Source: Sphingomonas astaxanthinifaciens DSM 22298
GTDB taxonomy: Bacteria > Pseudomonadota > Alphaproteobacteria > Sphingomonadales > Sphingomonadaceae
Reading direction: 5' to 3'
NCBI RefSeq assembly: GCF_000711715.1
Contig: NZ_JONN01000001.1
Span: 372,001-436,000, forward strand
DNA length: 64,000 nucleotides
Below are positions 34,587-43,423 of the stretch, one piece after another (positions within the stretch are counted from its first letter, which is position 1; every line of letters begins with the position of its first letter). The notes under the pieces are model-generated. The model worked only from the letters and a program-made list of their open reading frames with translations, was not told the origin of the DNA and did no database searches. Made by a program: the position numbers and the translations under genes.

Positions 34587-36673
34587 GCGGACAATCTTTC
34601 GCGCTGGTCGGAGGAAGAGGCCGCGGCGAGCGGCAGGCTGATGGTGAAACGGGTGCCCTGGCCGGGACGGCTGTCGACGGTCAGCTGCCCGCCCATGGCA
34701 TGGACAAGGCTGCGCGCCTCGAAGGCCCCGATCCCGAAGCCGCCGTCCTTGGTCGAGGCGAAGGGGGCGAACAGACGGTTGGCGATGAAGTCGGCGTCCA
34801 TCCCCGGGCCGGTGTCGGCGATCTCGATCCGCGCGTCCCGCTCGCTGCGGGTCACCCGGACCTGGACGGGATCGGCCAGCGGGCTTGCCTCGATCGCGTT
34901 GGTGATGAGGTGGCCGAGCGCCTGCTCGAGCCCGAGCGGATCGGCCGATACCGCGACCCCGCCGTCGCCGAGCAGCCGGACGTCATGGTGCCCGCGATGC
35001 GCGGTGATGGTCGCGGCGAGGAGGGGGCGCAGTTCGACGGCACGCAGCGGCGGCTTGGACTGATTGCCCGCGGCCGGCGCGAGGCGGGCGAGGAGGTCAT
35101 TCATCTTGCCCACCGATCCCTGCAGCGTCGCCACCATGTCGGCGCGCCACTCGGGATTGTCGGCATGACGCTCGGCGTTGCGGGCGAGCAGCTTCAGCTG
35201 GCTGACCAGGTTCTTGATGTCGTGGAGGATGAAGGCGAAGCGGCGATTGAATTCGTCAAAGCGCTGGGCTTCGGACAGGCGTTGCTGGCCGGTCGCCTCG
35301 GACAGGCTCGCCGCCGCCTGCCGGCCGGCGGTACGGAGCAGGTCGAAATCCTCCCAGTCGAGCGGGCGGCGAAGCTCGGGCGCGGCGAGGAGGACGAGCC
35401 CGACCACGGTCTCGCCATGGACCAGGGGAACGCCGACCCACAGCAGGGAATCGTCGCGCATCCAGCTCGGCACGGGAAGCGCGAGATCGGCGGCCGACCC
35501 CCAGCGATACCGGTGGGCGTCGAGCTCGAGCACCTTGCCGTCATTGAGCTGCGGCCAGAGCGCGGCCAGGCCTTCGCCACCGAGCGTGCTGGCCGAGAGA
35601 CGGCTCGGCCACTGCCAGTTGCCGGCAATCGTGAAGCGTCCCATTCCGTCGGGCGCGATCAGCAGCCCGGCCGGGGCCTCGAGGATGTCGGCGAAAGCCT
35701 TGACGATCCGGCCCGCGAGCGGCTCGGACGACCTGCGCTCGCCGAGTGTCGCGGCGAAGCGCAGCCATTCGGTGCGATAGTCGTAGCGATGCTCGAAGAA
35801 ATGCTTGGCGATCTTGACCCGCGTCCAGCTCCGCGCGCGCCGGCTCGGCAGCAGCACCGCCAGCCCGACGGTCATGCCGGCGAGGACGAGGATCGCAAGG
35901 CTCCGAAGCCAGTCCCACTCGCCCGCGCGGAGCGAGGCGGAGAGCAGCGACATGATCGCAAAATAGGAACAGATGGCGAGCAGCGAGAGCGACTGGAAGG
36001 TCGCGGCGCGCGACAGCTTCGGGCGCCAGGCGGCGCTGTCGCTGCGGGTGATGGCGAAGAAAGGTGCGGCGATGGCGACCACCACGCCGCGCATCTCGGC
36101 GAGCGCGCTGCCGACGGGCACCTGGAGCGACTGCAACGTGTAAAGGTTGAGGTCGTAGACCCAAATGACGGCAAGCCCGAGCATCGGCAGCCGGATCGGG
36201 CCGCGGCTGGCGGCGGCGCTCTGGCCGTAGAGATTGTGGACCAGCACCAGCGCCCCCGCCGCGCCGATGGTTCGAAGGACGATGGCGGCCGCAGCGAGGG
36301 CGGGGCGGTCGCCGGGGAGCGCGAAGGGGGCGAGCGTATCGACCAGCGCCTGCAGCCCGAGCACGAGCGCGACCGCTCCGTAGACGAGCCCGACCCCGCG
36401 CTGCCGTGCCCGGTCGCCGCCGGCGTCCGACAGGACGAACAGCATCGCGACCCAGATCAGGTTGCGCGCGGTCTCGGCATGGGCGGCGAGCATGGTTCCG
36501 GCCGAGACCCCGCTCAGCCAGGCGGCGGTCGCGGTCGACAGCAGGCCGCCGAGGAGGAGCCGCTGCGCCGGTCCTGCCGCCCAGCCGCGCAGCTGCCACA
36601 ACAGCACCGTCGCGACCGCTACCGCGCCGAGCGCGTGACTCCAGAAGGAAAGCAGGCTGTCCACCTGCGACAC
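34583..36673 (-). CDS. prsK: XrtA/PEP-CTERM system histidine kinase PrsK
   Basis: A 696-residue membrane kinase. About nine hydrophobic segments fill residues 1-280. A GAF-like domain follows (about 310-460), then a divergent H-box ILHDIKNLVSQLKLL and an ATPase lobe with HLITNAIEASP, DTGPGM and FGIGAFEAR. This layout matches PrsK of the exosortase A (XrtA) EPS system. It starts with GTG 36673 and is coupled to prsR by a four-base overlap. No exosortase or PEP-CTERM substrate gene is in this window. Confidence 0.88.
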   Translation of the reverse strand: MSQVDSLLSFWSHALGAVAVATVLLWQLRGWAAGPAQRLLLGGLLSTATAAWLSGVSAGTMLAAHAETARNLIWVAMLFVLSDAGGDRARQRGVGLVYGAVALVLGLQALVDTLAPFALPGDRPALAAAAIVLRTIGAAGALVLVHNLYGQSAAASRGPIRLPMLGLAVIWVYDLNLYTLQSLQVPVGSALAEMRGVVVAIAAPFFAITRSDSAAWRPKLSRAATFQSLSLLAICSYFAIMSLLSASLRAGEWDWLRSLAILVLAGMTVGLAVLLPSRRARSWTRVKIAKHFFEHRYDYRTEWLRFAATLGERRSSEPLAGRIVKAFADILEAPAGLLIAPDGMGRFTIAGNWQWPSRLSASTLGGEGLAALWPQLNDGKVLELDAHRYRWGSAADLALPVPSWMRDDSLLWVGVPLVHGETVVGLVLLAAPELRRPLDWEDFDLLRTAGRQAAASLSEATGQQRLSEAQRFDEFNRRFAFILHDIKNLVSQLKLLARNAERHADNPEWRADMVATLQGSVGKMNDLLARLAPAAGNQSKPPLRAVELRPLLAATITAHRGHHDVRLLGDGGVAVSADPLGLEQALGHLITNAIEASPLADPVQVRVTRSERDARIEIADTGPGMDADFIANRLFAPFASTKDGGFGIGAFEARSLVHAMGGQLTVDSRPGQGTRFTISLPLAAASSSDQRERLSA

Positions 36674-36720
36674 TGTCGGAGAAATTTACAAAGGAAGGAT
36701 GAACGGCCGCGGCCTCTTTC

Positions 36721-38004
36721 TCACCTCTTCTTGAGCTCCGCCATCGCCGCGGTGGCGAGTGCCTCGCTCGCGGTCGCGATCACCGTCTCGGCCTCGGGGG
36801 CCCAGAAGGGCGAGTGGAGCGAAGGCAGCTTGGCGGGGTCGCCGCCGGCCTTGTCCCACGCCGCCTGCGGCACCCCGCCGACCCAGAAGATCAGGCTGTC
36901 GATCTTCTGGTCGGCGAGCCAGAAGCGGCTGAAATCCTCGCCGCCCATCACCGGTGGGACCTTCTTGACGCGGTCGGCGCCGAAGCGCTGCTCGAACAAG
37001 GCGAGCGTGCGGTTGGAGATCGCCTCGGTGTTGAAGGTCGAGGGGGTGAACAGCTCCTCGCGCACCGTGACGACGGGCATCCGGTCCGCAGGCAGGCCGG
37101 CGGCAATGGCTTCGCCCCGCGCGATCCGGGCGATGCCATCCAGGAGCAGCTTGCGCACCGCGGGCGTATAGCTGCGCACGGTCAGCTGGAGCTTGGCCTC
37201 GTCGGGGATGATGTTGTGCTTGGCACCTGCCTGGAAGCTGCCGACGGTCACCACCGCCGGATCGAGCGGGCTGTTTTCGCGGCTGACCAAGGTCTGCAGC
37301 GCCATCACGATCTGGCTGGCCAGGACGATCGGGTCCTTGGTCGTCTGCGGATAGGCGCCGTGCCCGCCGACGCCCTTCACCAGGATGTCGACGCTGTCGA
37401 CGTTGGCGAGGGCATAGCCGGGCGTGATCCCGATCGTGCCCGCAGGCAGGCTTGCGCTGTCGTGGAAGGCGATGGCGGTGTCGGGCTTCGGAAAGCGGTT
37501 GTAGAGGCCGGCATCGAGCATCGCTTTCGCGCCTTCGCCGGTTTCCTCGCCGGGCTGGAAGACGACCAGCAGGGTCCCGCTCCAGTTCGCCTTGTCGGCG
37601 ACGAGGCGGCGGACCGCGCCGATCATCGCGGTCATGTGGGTGTCGTGGCCGCAGGCGTGCATCACCCCGGTCTCGACGCCCGAGCGGGCGGTCGCGCGGA
37701 CCTTGGAAGCGAAGGGGAGGCCGGTCTGCTCGACCACCGGCAGCCCGTCCATGTCGGCGCGCATGAGGAGCGTCTTGCCCGGCCCGTTCCTGAGCACCCC
37801 GACGATGCCCGTGCCGCCGACCTTCTCGGTCACGGTGAAGCCGAGCTTCTTCAGTTCGGGCGCCAGCCGCGCGGCCGTCTTCACTTCCTGCATGGAAAGT
37901 TCGGGCGCGGCGTGAAGCTCACGGTACAGCGCCATCAGGCTGGCGTCGGCGGGCGGAACGGGAGCGGCGGCGGCCGCGGCGGCGGCGAGGAGCGACGTCA
38001 GCAT
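36721..38004 (-). CDS. M20 family amidohydrolase/peptidase, secreted
   Basis: A 427-residue dinuclear-zinc hydrolase of the M20D type (aminoacylase/IAA-amino-acid hydrolase-like). A short signal peptide (LLAAAAAAAAP) is followed by ELHAAPELSMQE, ADMDGLPV, MHACGHDTHM (metal ligands), FQPGEETGEGA (catalytic Glu) and VMGGEDFSRF. It probably removes acyl or aminoacyl groups from amino acids or peptides in the periplasm. The ATG at 38004 gives the signal peptide. Confidence 0.9.
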   Translation of the reverse strand: MLTSLLAAAAAAAAPVPPADASLMALYRELHAAPELSMQEVKTAARLAPELKKLGFTVTEKVGGTGIVGVLRNGPGKTLLMRADMDGLPVVEQTGLPFASKVRATARSGVETGVMHACGHDTHMTAMIGAVRRLVADKANWSGTLLVVFQPGEETGEGAKAMLDAGLYNRFPKPDTAIAFHDSASLPAGTIGITPGYALANVDSVDILVKGVGGHGAYPQTTKDPIVLASQIVMALQTLVSRENSPLDPAVVTVGSFQAGAKHNIIPDEAKLQLTVRSYTPAVRKLLLDGIARIARGEAIAAGLPADRMPVVTVREELFTPSTFNTEAISNRTLALFEQRFGADRVKKVPPVMGGEDFSRFWLADQKIDSLIFWVGGVPQAAWDKAGGDPAKLPSLHSPFWAPEAETVIATASEALATAAMAELKKR

Positions 38005-38050
38005 GAGGCGAAGTTGTAACCGCGCTTCGCCGTCCTTCCATCCCCTCTCG

Positions 38051-38671
38051 TCAGGCGGGCACGAGCTCGACGACGTCGGTCAGGCTCTCGTAGCGCGGCG
38101 AGGGGAGGATGATCCGCCAGCGCCGCTCGCCGATCCGCTCGACCCAGCCGGCAAGGTCGCGATCGCCGTCGGCGCCATAGGGCAGCGCCTTCTGCTCGTC
38201 GCCGAGCACCAGCGTGCCGAGGAAGACGTGGCGAAGCTGGTCATGCACGAAGATCGAGCCGACCTGCCGCTGCGACCCCGTCAGCTTGGCGAAGGACTGG
38301 AGCCGCCCGGCCTGGCTCACCCGGCAGTTGAAGGCGGGATAAGCGATGAAGGGCAGCATCCCCGGGCTGCGGGTGCCGAGCTTGATCATCCGGCAGCGAT
38401 AATCGCCGTTGGGGAGCCCGCCGCCGATGGCCGAATCGGGCTGGAGCAGCACGCCCTCGCGGGCGATGGCGGCGCCGTGTCCGGCGGCCTTCGCCTCCGC
38501 CAGCGCCTGCACGAAGACGGGCCGCCACGACCGCAGCCGCTCGCGGTCGCCCGGCGTGGCGACGGTCTGCCAGGCCGAGGCGGTGGCGATCGGGCCGGCG
38601 GTCGGCCGCTCGGTCGGGGTGCAGGCCCCGAGCGCCGCGGCGGCAAGGGCGAGAGCGGCGACCGTCCTCAT
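38051..38671 (-). CDS. DUF4893-type lipoprotein
   Basis: A 206-residue protein with a lipobox (LGAC, Cys about residue 17) and a beta-rich mature domain containing NGDYRCRMIKLGT, RVSQAGRL and SIFVHDQLRHVFLGTLVLGDE. These resemble the DUF4893 family of alphaproteobacterial secreted proteins with unknown function. Its ATG overlaps the stop of 3-hydroxybutyrate dehydrogenase (ATGA), so the two are cotranscribed, an odd pairing that may only reflect compact packing. Confidence 0.75.
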   Translation of the reverse strand: MRTVAALALAAAALGACTPTERPTAGPIATASAWQTVATPGDRERLRSWRPVFVQALAEAKAAGHGAAIAREGVLLQPDSAIGGGLPNGDYRCRMIKLGTRSPGMLPFIAYPAFNCRVSQAGRLQSFAKLTGSQRQVGSIFVHDQLRHVFLGTLVLGDEQKALPYGADGDRDLAGWVERIGERRWRIILPSPRYESLTDVVELVPA

Positions 38672-39453
38672 TGCGCGGTCCACCCGCCGTCCATGCTCAG
38701 GTTGGCGCCGGTGATGCTGCCCGATTCGGGCCGGCAGAGGTAGAGTGCGAGGCTGGCGACCTCGACCGGCTCGACGAAGCGCTTGGTCGGCTGGGCCGCC
38801 AGCAGGACGTCGTTCATCACCTGCTCGCGGGTGAGCCCGCGGGCCTTCATCGTGTCGGGGATCTGATTCTCGACGAGGGTCGTCCAGACATAGCCGGGCG
38901 AGATGCAGTTCACCGTCACCCCGTCGCGCGCGGCCTCGAGCGCGACCGTCTTGGTGAAGCCCGCGACACCGTGTTTCGCCGCGACATAGGCGCTCTTGTT
39001 GGGAGAGGCGACGAGGCTGTGCGCGCTCGCCGTGTTGATGATCCGGCCCCAGCCGCGCTGCCGCATCGAGGGGAGGCACAGCCGGGTGGTGTGGAATACC
39101 GCCGAGAGATTGACCGCCATGATCAGGTCCCACTTCTCGGACGGGAAGCTTTCCACCGGCGAGACATGCTGGACCCCGGCGTTGTTGACGAGGATCGACG
39201 GGCTACCGAGCTCGTCGGTGCATTGCGCGACGAGGCCGTCGATGGCCTCCGGGTCCGACAGGTCGGCGTCCGAGAAGCTCGCCAGGTCCTGCGACAGTTC
39301 GGCCAGCTCGTCCTTCAAGGCGAGATTGGCGTCCCGGTCGCCGAAGCCGTGGAGCATCACCCGCGCGCCCTCGCCCGCCAACGCCCGCGCAATGGCGAGC
39401 CCGATCCCGCTGGTCGATCCCGTGACCAACGCCACCTTGTCCTTGAGGATCAT
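38668..39453 (-). CDS. bdhA: 3-hydroxybutyrate dehydrogenase
   Basis: A 261-residue short-chain dehydrogenase that interconverts 3-hydroxybutyrate and acetoacetate with NAD, as in polyhydroxybutyrate use. Cofactor motif TGSTSGIGLAIA, NNAGVQHVSPVE, catalytic Ser in NTASAHSLVAS, YVAAKHG (Tyr and Lys) and the family-specific SPGYVWTTLVENQIPD are all present. ATG 39453 gives the canonical start. The stop overlaps the following lipoprotein gene. Confidence 0.9.
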   Translation of the reverse strand: MILKDKVALVTGSTSGIGLAIARALAGEGARVMLHGFGDRDANLALKDELAELSQDLASFSDADLSDPEAIDGLVAQCTDELGSPSILVNNAGVQHVSPVESFPSEKWDLIMAVNLSAVFHTTRLCLPSMRQRGWGRIINTASAHSLVASPNKSAYVAAKHGVAGFTKTVALEAARDGVTVNCISPGYVWTTLVENQIPDTMKARGLTREQVMNDVLLAAQPTKRFVEPVEVASLALYLCRPESGSITGANLSMDGGWTAQ

Positions 39454-39587
39454 CGCTCTTCCTTCTCTCGCTTTGCGTCCCTGTCAGAAGAAGAAGCGCG
39501 ACCCCGGGTCAAGCCCGGGCCCAGGCGAAACGGCGATTGCAACCGCATTGCCCTGCCGATCATTATGGGGGCGAAAGGGAGAGGCGG

Positions 39588-40484
39588 ATGCGGATTGGCG
39601 GCGACGGCAACGACGGAGACTTCATCGACCGGACCGGGCAATCGGGCGGCGGCTTCTCGCTCGGCGGTGGCGGCGGCATCCTCGGGATGCTGATCCCGCT
39701 GATCCTCAGCCGGTTCGGGATCGTCGGCCTGCTCATCCTAGCGCTCGGCTATTGCGCGCTCGGCGGGCTCGGCGGCGGCGGAATCCTCGGTGGCGGCGGC
39801 GGCTCTCCCACCCAGCAATCCTCGCCGGGCGAGTCGCGTTTGGATCCCCAGACCAGGAACCTCCTCGCCAACACGCTGGAGAATACCGACCAGGTCTGGA
39901 CCCAGCTCTTCGCCGCCTCGGGCGCGCGCTACACTCAGCCCAAGCTCGTTGCCTACACCGGCGGGACCAGCACCGCCTGCGGGCAGGGGCAGGCGGTGAT
40001 GGGGCCGTTCTACTGCCCGGGCGACCAGAGCGTCTACATCGACCCCGCCTTCTTCCAGGAGCTCAAGACCCGCTTCGGCGCGACCGGCGATTTTGCACCT
40101 TATTACGTGATCGCGCATGAGGTCGGCCACCATATCCAGAACCTCGAGGGGACGCTCGACCGCGCCAGCAGCGCCCAGTCGCGCGCCAGCCAGGCCGAGG
40201 GCAATGCCGTCCAGGTCGGGGTCGAACTCCAGGCCGATTGTTATGCCGGCGTCTGGGCTGCGCTCGCAAAGGCGCCCGATGGCTCGAAGGCGCTCGATCC
40301 GGGCGATCTCGAGGAAGGGCTCAAGGCCGCCTCGGCGATCGGCGACGATGCGCTCCAGCAGCAGGCGGGGCAGGCGGTGCGGCCCGAGAGCTTCACCCAC
40401 GGCTCGAGCCAGCAGCGAATGGAAGCGCTCCGCCGCGGCCTGACCACCGGCGACCCCAAGAGCTGCAACTACAACCGGGTGTAA
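39588..40484 (+). CDS. Neutral zinc metallopeptidase (YpfJ-like)
   Basis: A 298-residue membrane-anchored putative metallopeptidase. A Gly-rich N terminus and one hydrophobic segment (about 38-60) are followed by FCPGD-type motif (GPFYCPGDQSVYID), the zinc-binding HEVGHHIQNLEG, and QADCYAGVWA, in the order expected for the YpfJ family. ATG 39588 has a strong ribosome-binding site (GGGAGAGGCGG). The substrate is unknown. Confidence 0.9.
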   Translation: MRIGGDGNDGDFIDRTGQSGGGFSLGGGGGILGMLIPLILSRFGIVGLLILALGYCALGGLGGGGILGGGGGSPTQQSSPGESRLDPQTRNLLANTLENTDQVWTQLFAASGARYTQPKLVAYTGGTSTACGQGQAVMGPFYCPGDQSVYIDPAFFQELKTRFGATGDFAPYYVIAHEVGHHIQNLEGTLDRASSAQSRASQAEGNAVQVGVELQADCYAGVWAALAKAPDGSKALDPGDLEEGLKAASAIGDDALQQQAGQAVRPESFTHGSSQQRMEALRRGLTTGDPKSCNYNRV

Positions 40485-40492
40485 GAAAGATA

Positions 40493-40526
40493 GGGTCGTC
40501 CCCGCCCGGGCGGGGACGACCCTTTT
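40493..40526. terminator. Bidirectional intrinsic terminator
   Basis: A perfect 15+15-bp palindrome (40493-40507 and 40508-40522) is followed by TTTT on the plus strand and preceded by A-rich sequence on the other side. It lies between two convergent genes (YpfJ-like and the oxidoreductase) and should terminate both. Confidence 0.8.
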
Positions 40527-40529
40527 GCC

Positions 40530-41522
40530 TTACAGCTTGACCAGCATCTTGCCGGTGTTGGCACCACTGAACAGGCCGAGGAAGGCCTCCGGGGTCTTCT
40601 CCAGCCCCTCGACCACGGTGTCGCGGCTCTTGACCTTTCCGGTCGCGACCAGCTGGCCCATGTCGGCGTAGAATTCGGCGTTGCGCGGCAGATAGTCGGT
40701 GTAGATGAAGCCCTTGAGCATCATCCGCATCGCGATCACCCGCATGATGTAGCGCAGGCTGGTCGGCTCGCCGCTGTTGTAGCCGTCGATCATCCCGCAG
40801 ATGGCGAAGCGCGCGTCGCGGCGGCCATGCGCCAGCGCGGCGTCGAGATGCTCGCCGCCGACATTGTCGAAATAGACGTCGATGCCCTTGGGCGCCGCTT
40901 CGGCCAGCGCCTTCACCAGCGGCACGCCGCCCTTGTAGTCGATCACCGCATCGGCGCCGAGCGACTTGACGAATTCGACCTTGTCGGGGCCGCCGGCCGA
41001 GCCGATCACGGTCATGCCCTTGGCCTTGGCGATCTGGACCACCGCCGAACCAACCGCACCGGCCGCGGCCGAGACGAACACGATATCGCCTTCCTTGGCC
41101 TGCGCCGCGTCGAGCAGGCCCCAATAGGCCGTGCCCCCGGTCAGCCCGAGGTTGCCGAGGAAGTCCTTGGCCTCGATGCCGGGGATCGACGGCAGCTTGT
41201 TCAGCGCCTGCGCCGGAAGCACCGCCTCGTCGCGCCAGCCGGCCATGTGCAGCACCTTGTCGCCCGGCTGGAAATCGGGCGAGCGGCTTTCCACCACCTC
41301 GCCGACCGCGCCGCCCTCGAGCGGCTCGCCGATCTGGAACGGGGGCACGTAGCTCTTCACGTCGTTCATCCGCCCGCGCATGTACGGGTCGACCGACAGC
41401 CAGTGGTTGCGGACATGGACCATGCCCTCCTCGAGCGCGGGGAGGGTCAGTGCCTTATACTCGAAATTGTCGCTGGTCGGCATGCCGTGCGGGCGGCTCT
41501 TGAGGTGCCAGGCTTGGGCCAT
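40530..41522 (-). CDS. NADP-dependent oxidoreductase (zinc-free MDR, CurA/leukotriene B4 dehydrogenase-like)
   Basis: A 330-residue medium-chain reductase without the zinc cysteines. It has the family N-terminal DPYMRGRMND, NFLGxxGLTGGTAYWGLLD-type motif, AAAGAVGSAVVQIAKAKG (nucleotide binding) and VYFDNVGGEHLDAAL. It reduces double bonds of alpha,beta-unsaturated ketones or aldehydes with NADPH, and probably detoxifies reactive carbonyls. ATG 41522 follows AGGAGAG. Confidence 0.9.
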   Translation of the reverse strand: MAQAWHLKSRPHGMPTSDNFEYKALTLPALEEGMVHVRNHWLSVDPYMRGRMNDVKSYVPPFQIGEPLEGGAVGEVVESRSPDFQPGDKVLHMAGWRDEAVLPAQALNKLPSIPGIEAKDFLGNLGLTGGTAYWGLLDAAQAKEGDIVFVSAAAGAVGSAVVQIAKAKGMTVIGSAGGPDKVEFVKSLGADAVIDYKGGVPLVKALAEAAPKGIDVYFDNVGGEHLDAALAHGRRDARFAICGMIDGYNSGEPTSLRYIMRVIAMRMMLKGFIYTDYLPRNAEFYADMGQLVATGKVKSRDTVVEGLEKTPEAFLGLFSGANTGKMLVKL

Positions 41523-41623
41523 GAATCTCTCCTGTGAAGCGTGCGGGCCGAGGGGTCGGCGACCGATTGCCGGATGCAACTCACAAAGCGATGACGCTCC
41601 GCCGGTCAAGCCCGGCCGCCGAC

Positions 41624-41667
41624 AAAAAAAGCGGGCCCGGCCTTCCGCTGGGGAAGGCCGGGCCCGC
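41624..41667 (-). terminator. Intrinsic terminator of the DUF2171 stress gene
   Basis: A perfect 16-bp GC-rich stem (41631-41646 with 41652-41667, five-base loop) followed, in the minus-strand direction, by seven T (41630 down to 41624). This is a strong rho-independent terminator 21 bases after the stop codon at 41689. Confidence 0.9.
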
Positions 41668-41688
41668 GCTTGAAGTCAGCGGTGTCGC

Positions 41689-43017
41689 TTACTTCTTGTT
41701 GCCGGTGCTGCCCGTGGTCGGGGTGGCACTGGTGGTCGAACCGAGGGGGGTCGTCGAGGCGGTGTTGCCGCCATCGTCGTAGGTCCCCGAGAAGCTCTTA
41801 TCGAGCATGTGCGGACCCTCGTCCGTCCGCGACATCGACGAGCGGCGATCCTCGTCGCGCTCGCGGTCCGAACCGAACAGCCCGCCGAGCATGCCGCCCG
41901 ACTGGCCCTCGTCGCGCTCCTCCTCGAGGCGCGAACGGATGCTGTCCTTCTTGCCGGTCAGATAGACCTTCCCGTCCTCGATCCGGTCGAGCAGGCTGCA
42001 GGTGAAGCTGCGGTGGACGCCGTTCGCTTCCGGGTCGTTCTTGGTCAGGATGACCTTGTCGCCGCGGACCTTGTCGACCGTGCCGATGCGCTCGCCGCTC
42101 TCGTCGACGACCTCGGCATGCTCGCGGATCTGGCCGAGCAGCTGGCGCTTGGTCTGGCGCTGGGTGCGGAAGCTCGAGAATTCGTTCTCGAACCGGCTCT
42201 GATGCTCGCGGCGATATTCGTCATAGTCGCGGTCGAGGTCCTCGATCTGGCGCTGGCGCCAGCTCGAATAATGGTCGTCGTGCGGTGAGCGCGAATAGCC
42301 CGACTGCTGCGACTGGCCGCCGAAACGCGACTGCTGCCCGGAGCCGAAGCTGTCGCGGCCACCGAATTGCGAACGGCCATAGGCCTGCGAGCCCATGTCG
42401 CGGTCCTGGTCCTGGAGCCGGTCCTGGCGGCCATATTGCTGCTGGCCATAATCCTGGCTGCCGAGGCCCGAGCCGCGGCCATAGTCGCCGGTCATCGGCT
42501 GATAGCGGTCGCTGCCCTGGCTCTGGTAGCCGCGATCCATGTTCTGCCGGCCAGTGTCGCTCCGGCCGAAGCTGCTGCCGTAGGAATCGCTGTCGCGGCT
42601 CGAGCGCTCGTCACGGCCGTAGCTCGCCGAGCGGTCGCCCGAGAAGAAGGCCGACCGGTCGCTGCGACCGTAGCGGCCCTCGTCGCGGCCGAAGGACTGG
42701 CGGTTCTCGTCCTCGTCATAGGCGCGCGGCGCGTAGCTCTGGCTCTGGCTGCTGCTGCTGCCCCAGCCGCCCTGGCCGGCGGTGTAGCCGCCCCGGTCGC
42801 GGTCGCTGCGGCCTTCGAGGCCCGACATGCGGTCGGACCGCGAATAACGGTCGTCGTCTCTCCGTCCGCCCGAACTGTCGTCGCCGAACCAGCTCGAAAC
42901 CTCGTCGGCCGCGCGCTGGAAGAAACCGCGATCCTCGCGGTCGGAACCATAATTGCGCTGGCGATCGCTGCGGTAGCCGCGGTTCTCGTCGCGGCTGTCA
43001 TACCGGTCGTAAGCCAT
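41689..43017 (-). CDS. SWFGD-motif, low-complexity DUF2171 stress protein
   Basis: A 442-residue protein. The N terminus contains the SSWFGDD motif within RAADEVSSWFGDD. Residues about 45-265 are a disordered, Ser/Gly/Arg/Asp/Tyr/Gln-rich repeat-like region (YGRSDR, SYGRDERSSR, QDYGQQQYG). A DUF2171 domain follows (about 310-375; VVDESGERIGTVDKVRGDKVILTK), then a Ser/Thr/Gly tail. ATG 43017 has GGAGGAGTG. A GGAAC-N16-CGTT promoter lies upstream, implicating the EcfG general stress sigma factor. Function is unknown; proteins of this kind are induced by stress in sphingomonads. The opposite strand shows long shadow frames due to the biased composition. Confidence 0.85.
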   Translation of the reverse strand: MAYDRYDSRDENRGYRSDRQRNYGSDREDRGFFQRAADEVSSWFGDDSSGGRRDDDRYSRSDRMSGLEGRSDRDRGGYTAGQGGWGSSSSQSQSYAPRAYDEDENRQSFGRDEGRYGRSDRSAFFSGDRSASYGRDERSSRDSDSYGSSFGRSDTGRQNMDRGYQSQGSDRYQPMTGDYGRGSGLGSQDYGQQQYGRQDRLQDQDRDMGSQAYGRSQFGGRDSFGSGQQSRFGGQSQQSGYSRSPHDDHYSSWRQRQIEDLDRDYDEYRREHQSRFENEFSSFRTQRQTKRQLLGQIREHAEVVDESGERIGTVDKVRGDKVILTKNDPEANGVHRSFTCSLLDRIEDGKVYLTGKKDSIRSRLEEERDEGQSGGMLGGLFGSDRERDEDRRSSMSRTDEGPHMLDKSFSGTYDDGGNTASTTPLGSTTSATPTTGSTGNKK

Positions 43018-43071
43018 GAACACTCCTCCACTTGGCATCCGCCGAGGGGGGACGACGGAATGCGAATATTT

Positions 43072-43096
43072 AACGTTGCTGGTGGGTCGGCGTTCC
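43072..43096 (-). promoter_or_regulatory. EcfG-type general stress promoter (GGAAC-N16-CGTT)
   Basis: On the minus strand, GGAAC (43092-43096) is followed after exactly 16 bases by CGTT (43072-43075), the alphaproteobacterial EcfG consensus. It is placed about 55 bases upstream of the DUF2171 stress gene start. Confidence 0.7.
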
Positions 43097-43214
43097 GGCC
43101 CCAAAGGCCAGGATGACGGTCGAGAGAGGCGAAATGAAAAAGCTTTACCCTTGCCCCGCAAAAGCGCGTTGCGCTGGCGGGCAAGCGCCGCTAGAGGCGC
43201 GGGGCAACCGGTGC

Positions 43215-43290
43215 GGGGCTGTAGCTCAGATGGGAGAGCGCTGCAATCGCACTGCAGAGGTCAGGGGTTCGATTCCCCTCAGCTCCACCA
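43215..43290 (+). tRNA. tRNA-Ala (CGC)
   Basis: A complete 76-base cloverleaf with acceptor GGGGCTG/CAGCTCC including the alanine identity pair G3:U70, D arm AGCTCAGATGGGAGAGC, anticodon stem CTGCA/TGCAG around ATCGCAC (anticodon CGC, codon GCG), T arm GGGGTTCGATTCCCC and encoded CCA. Its 3' half is the left copy of the island attachment repeat, so the insertion left the gene intact. Confidence 0.95.
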
Positions 43291-43292
43291 GC
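43240..43292 (+). repeat. Attachment site attL (3' half of tRNA-Ala)
   Basis: Fifty-three bases from within the anticodon arm of tRNA-Ala to two bases past its CCA are repeated exactly, and in the same orientation, at 55371-55423. A tRNA 3' end duplicated in direct orientation is the signature of tyrosine-recombinase integration. Confidence 0.9.
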
Positions 43293-43361
43293 CGCACCGG
43301 TCACAATTTCAATGTCTTAGCTGTTTAAGGGCGCCGCTTGGGCCCATGGTCACGCGCCTGC

Positions 43362-43380
43362 GGTATCGCACTGGTATAAC
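43362..43380 (+). repeat. Candidate recombinase arm-type repeat, left end
   Basis: Two boxes, GGTATCGC (43362-43369) and GGTATAAC (43373-43380), spaced by three bases lie 70 bases inside attL. The same two-box arrangement is found 79 bases inside the right repeat. Confidence 0.5.
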
Positions 43381-43423
43381 GTAGTCGCGCTGCCGATGTG
43401 AACCGCGCGGCGTGCAGTGGCAA

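Noticed and set aside
42285..43116. Arg/Ser/Gly-rich plus-strand frames opposite the DUF2171 gene
   Set aside because: They arise from the repetitive composition of the real gene, which has a proper ribosome-binding site, promoter and terminator on the minus strand.
41624..43320. CRISPR array or short tandem repeats
   Set aside because: The repetitive look here comes from low-complexity coding sequence and GC hairpins; no evenly spaced identical repeats with unique spacers were found here or elsewhere in the window.
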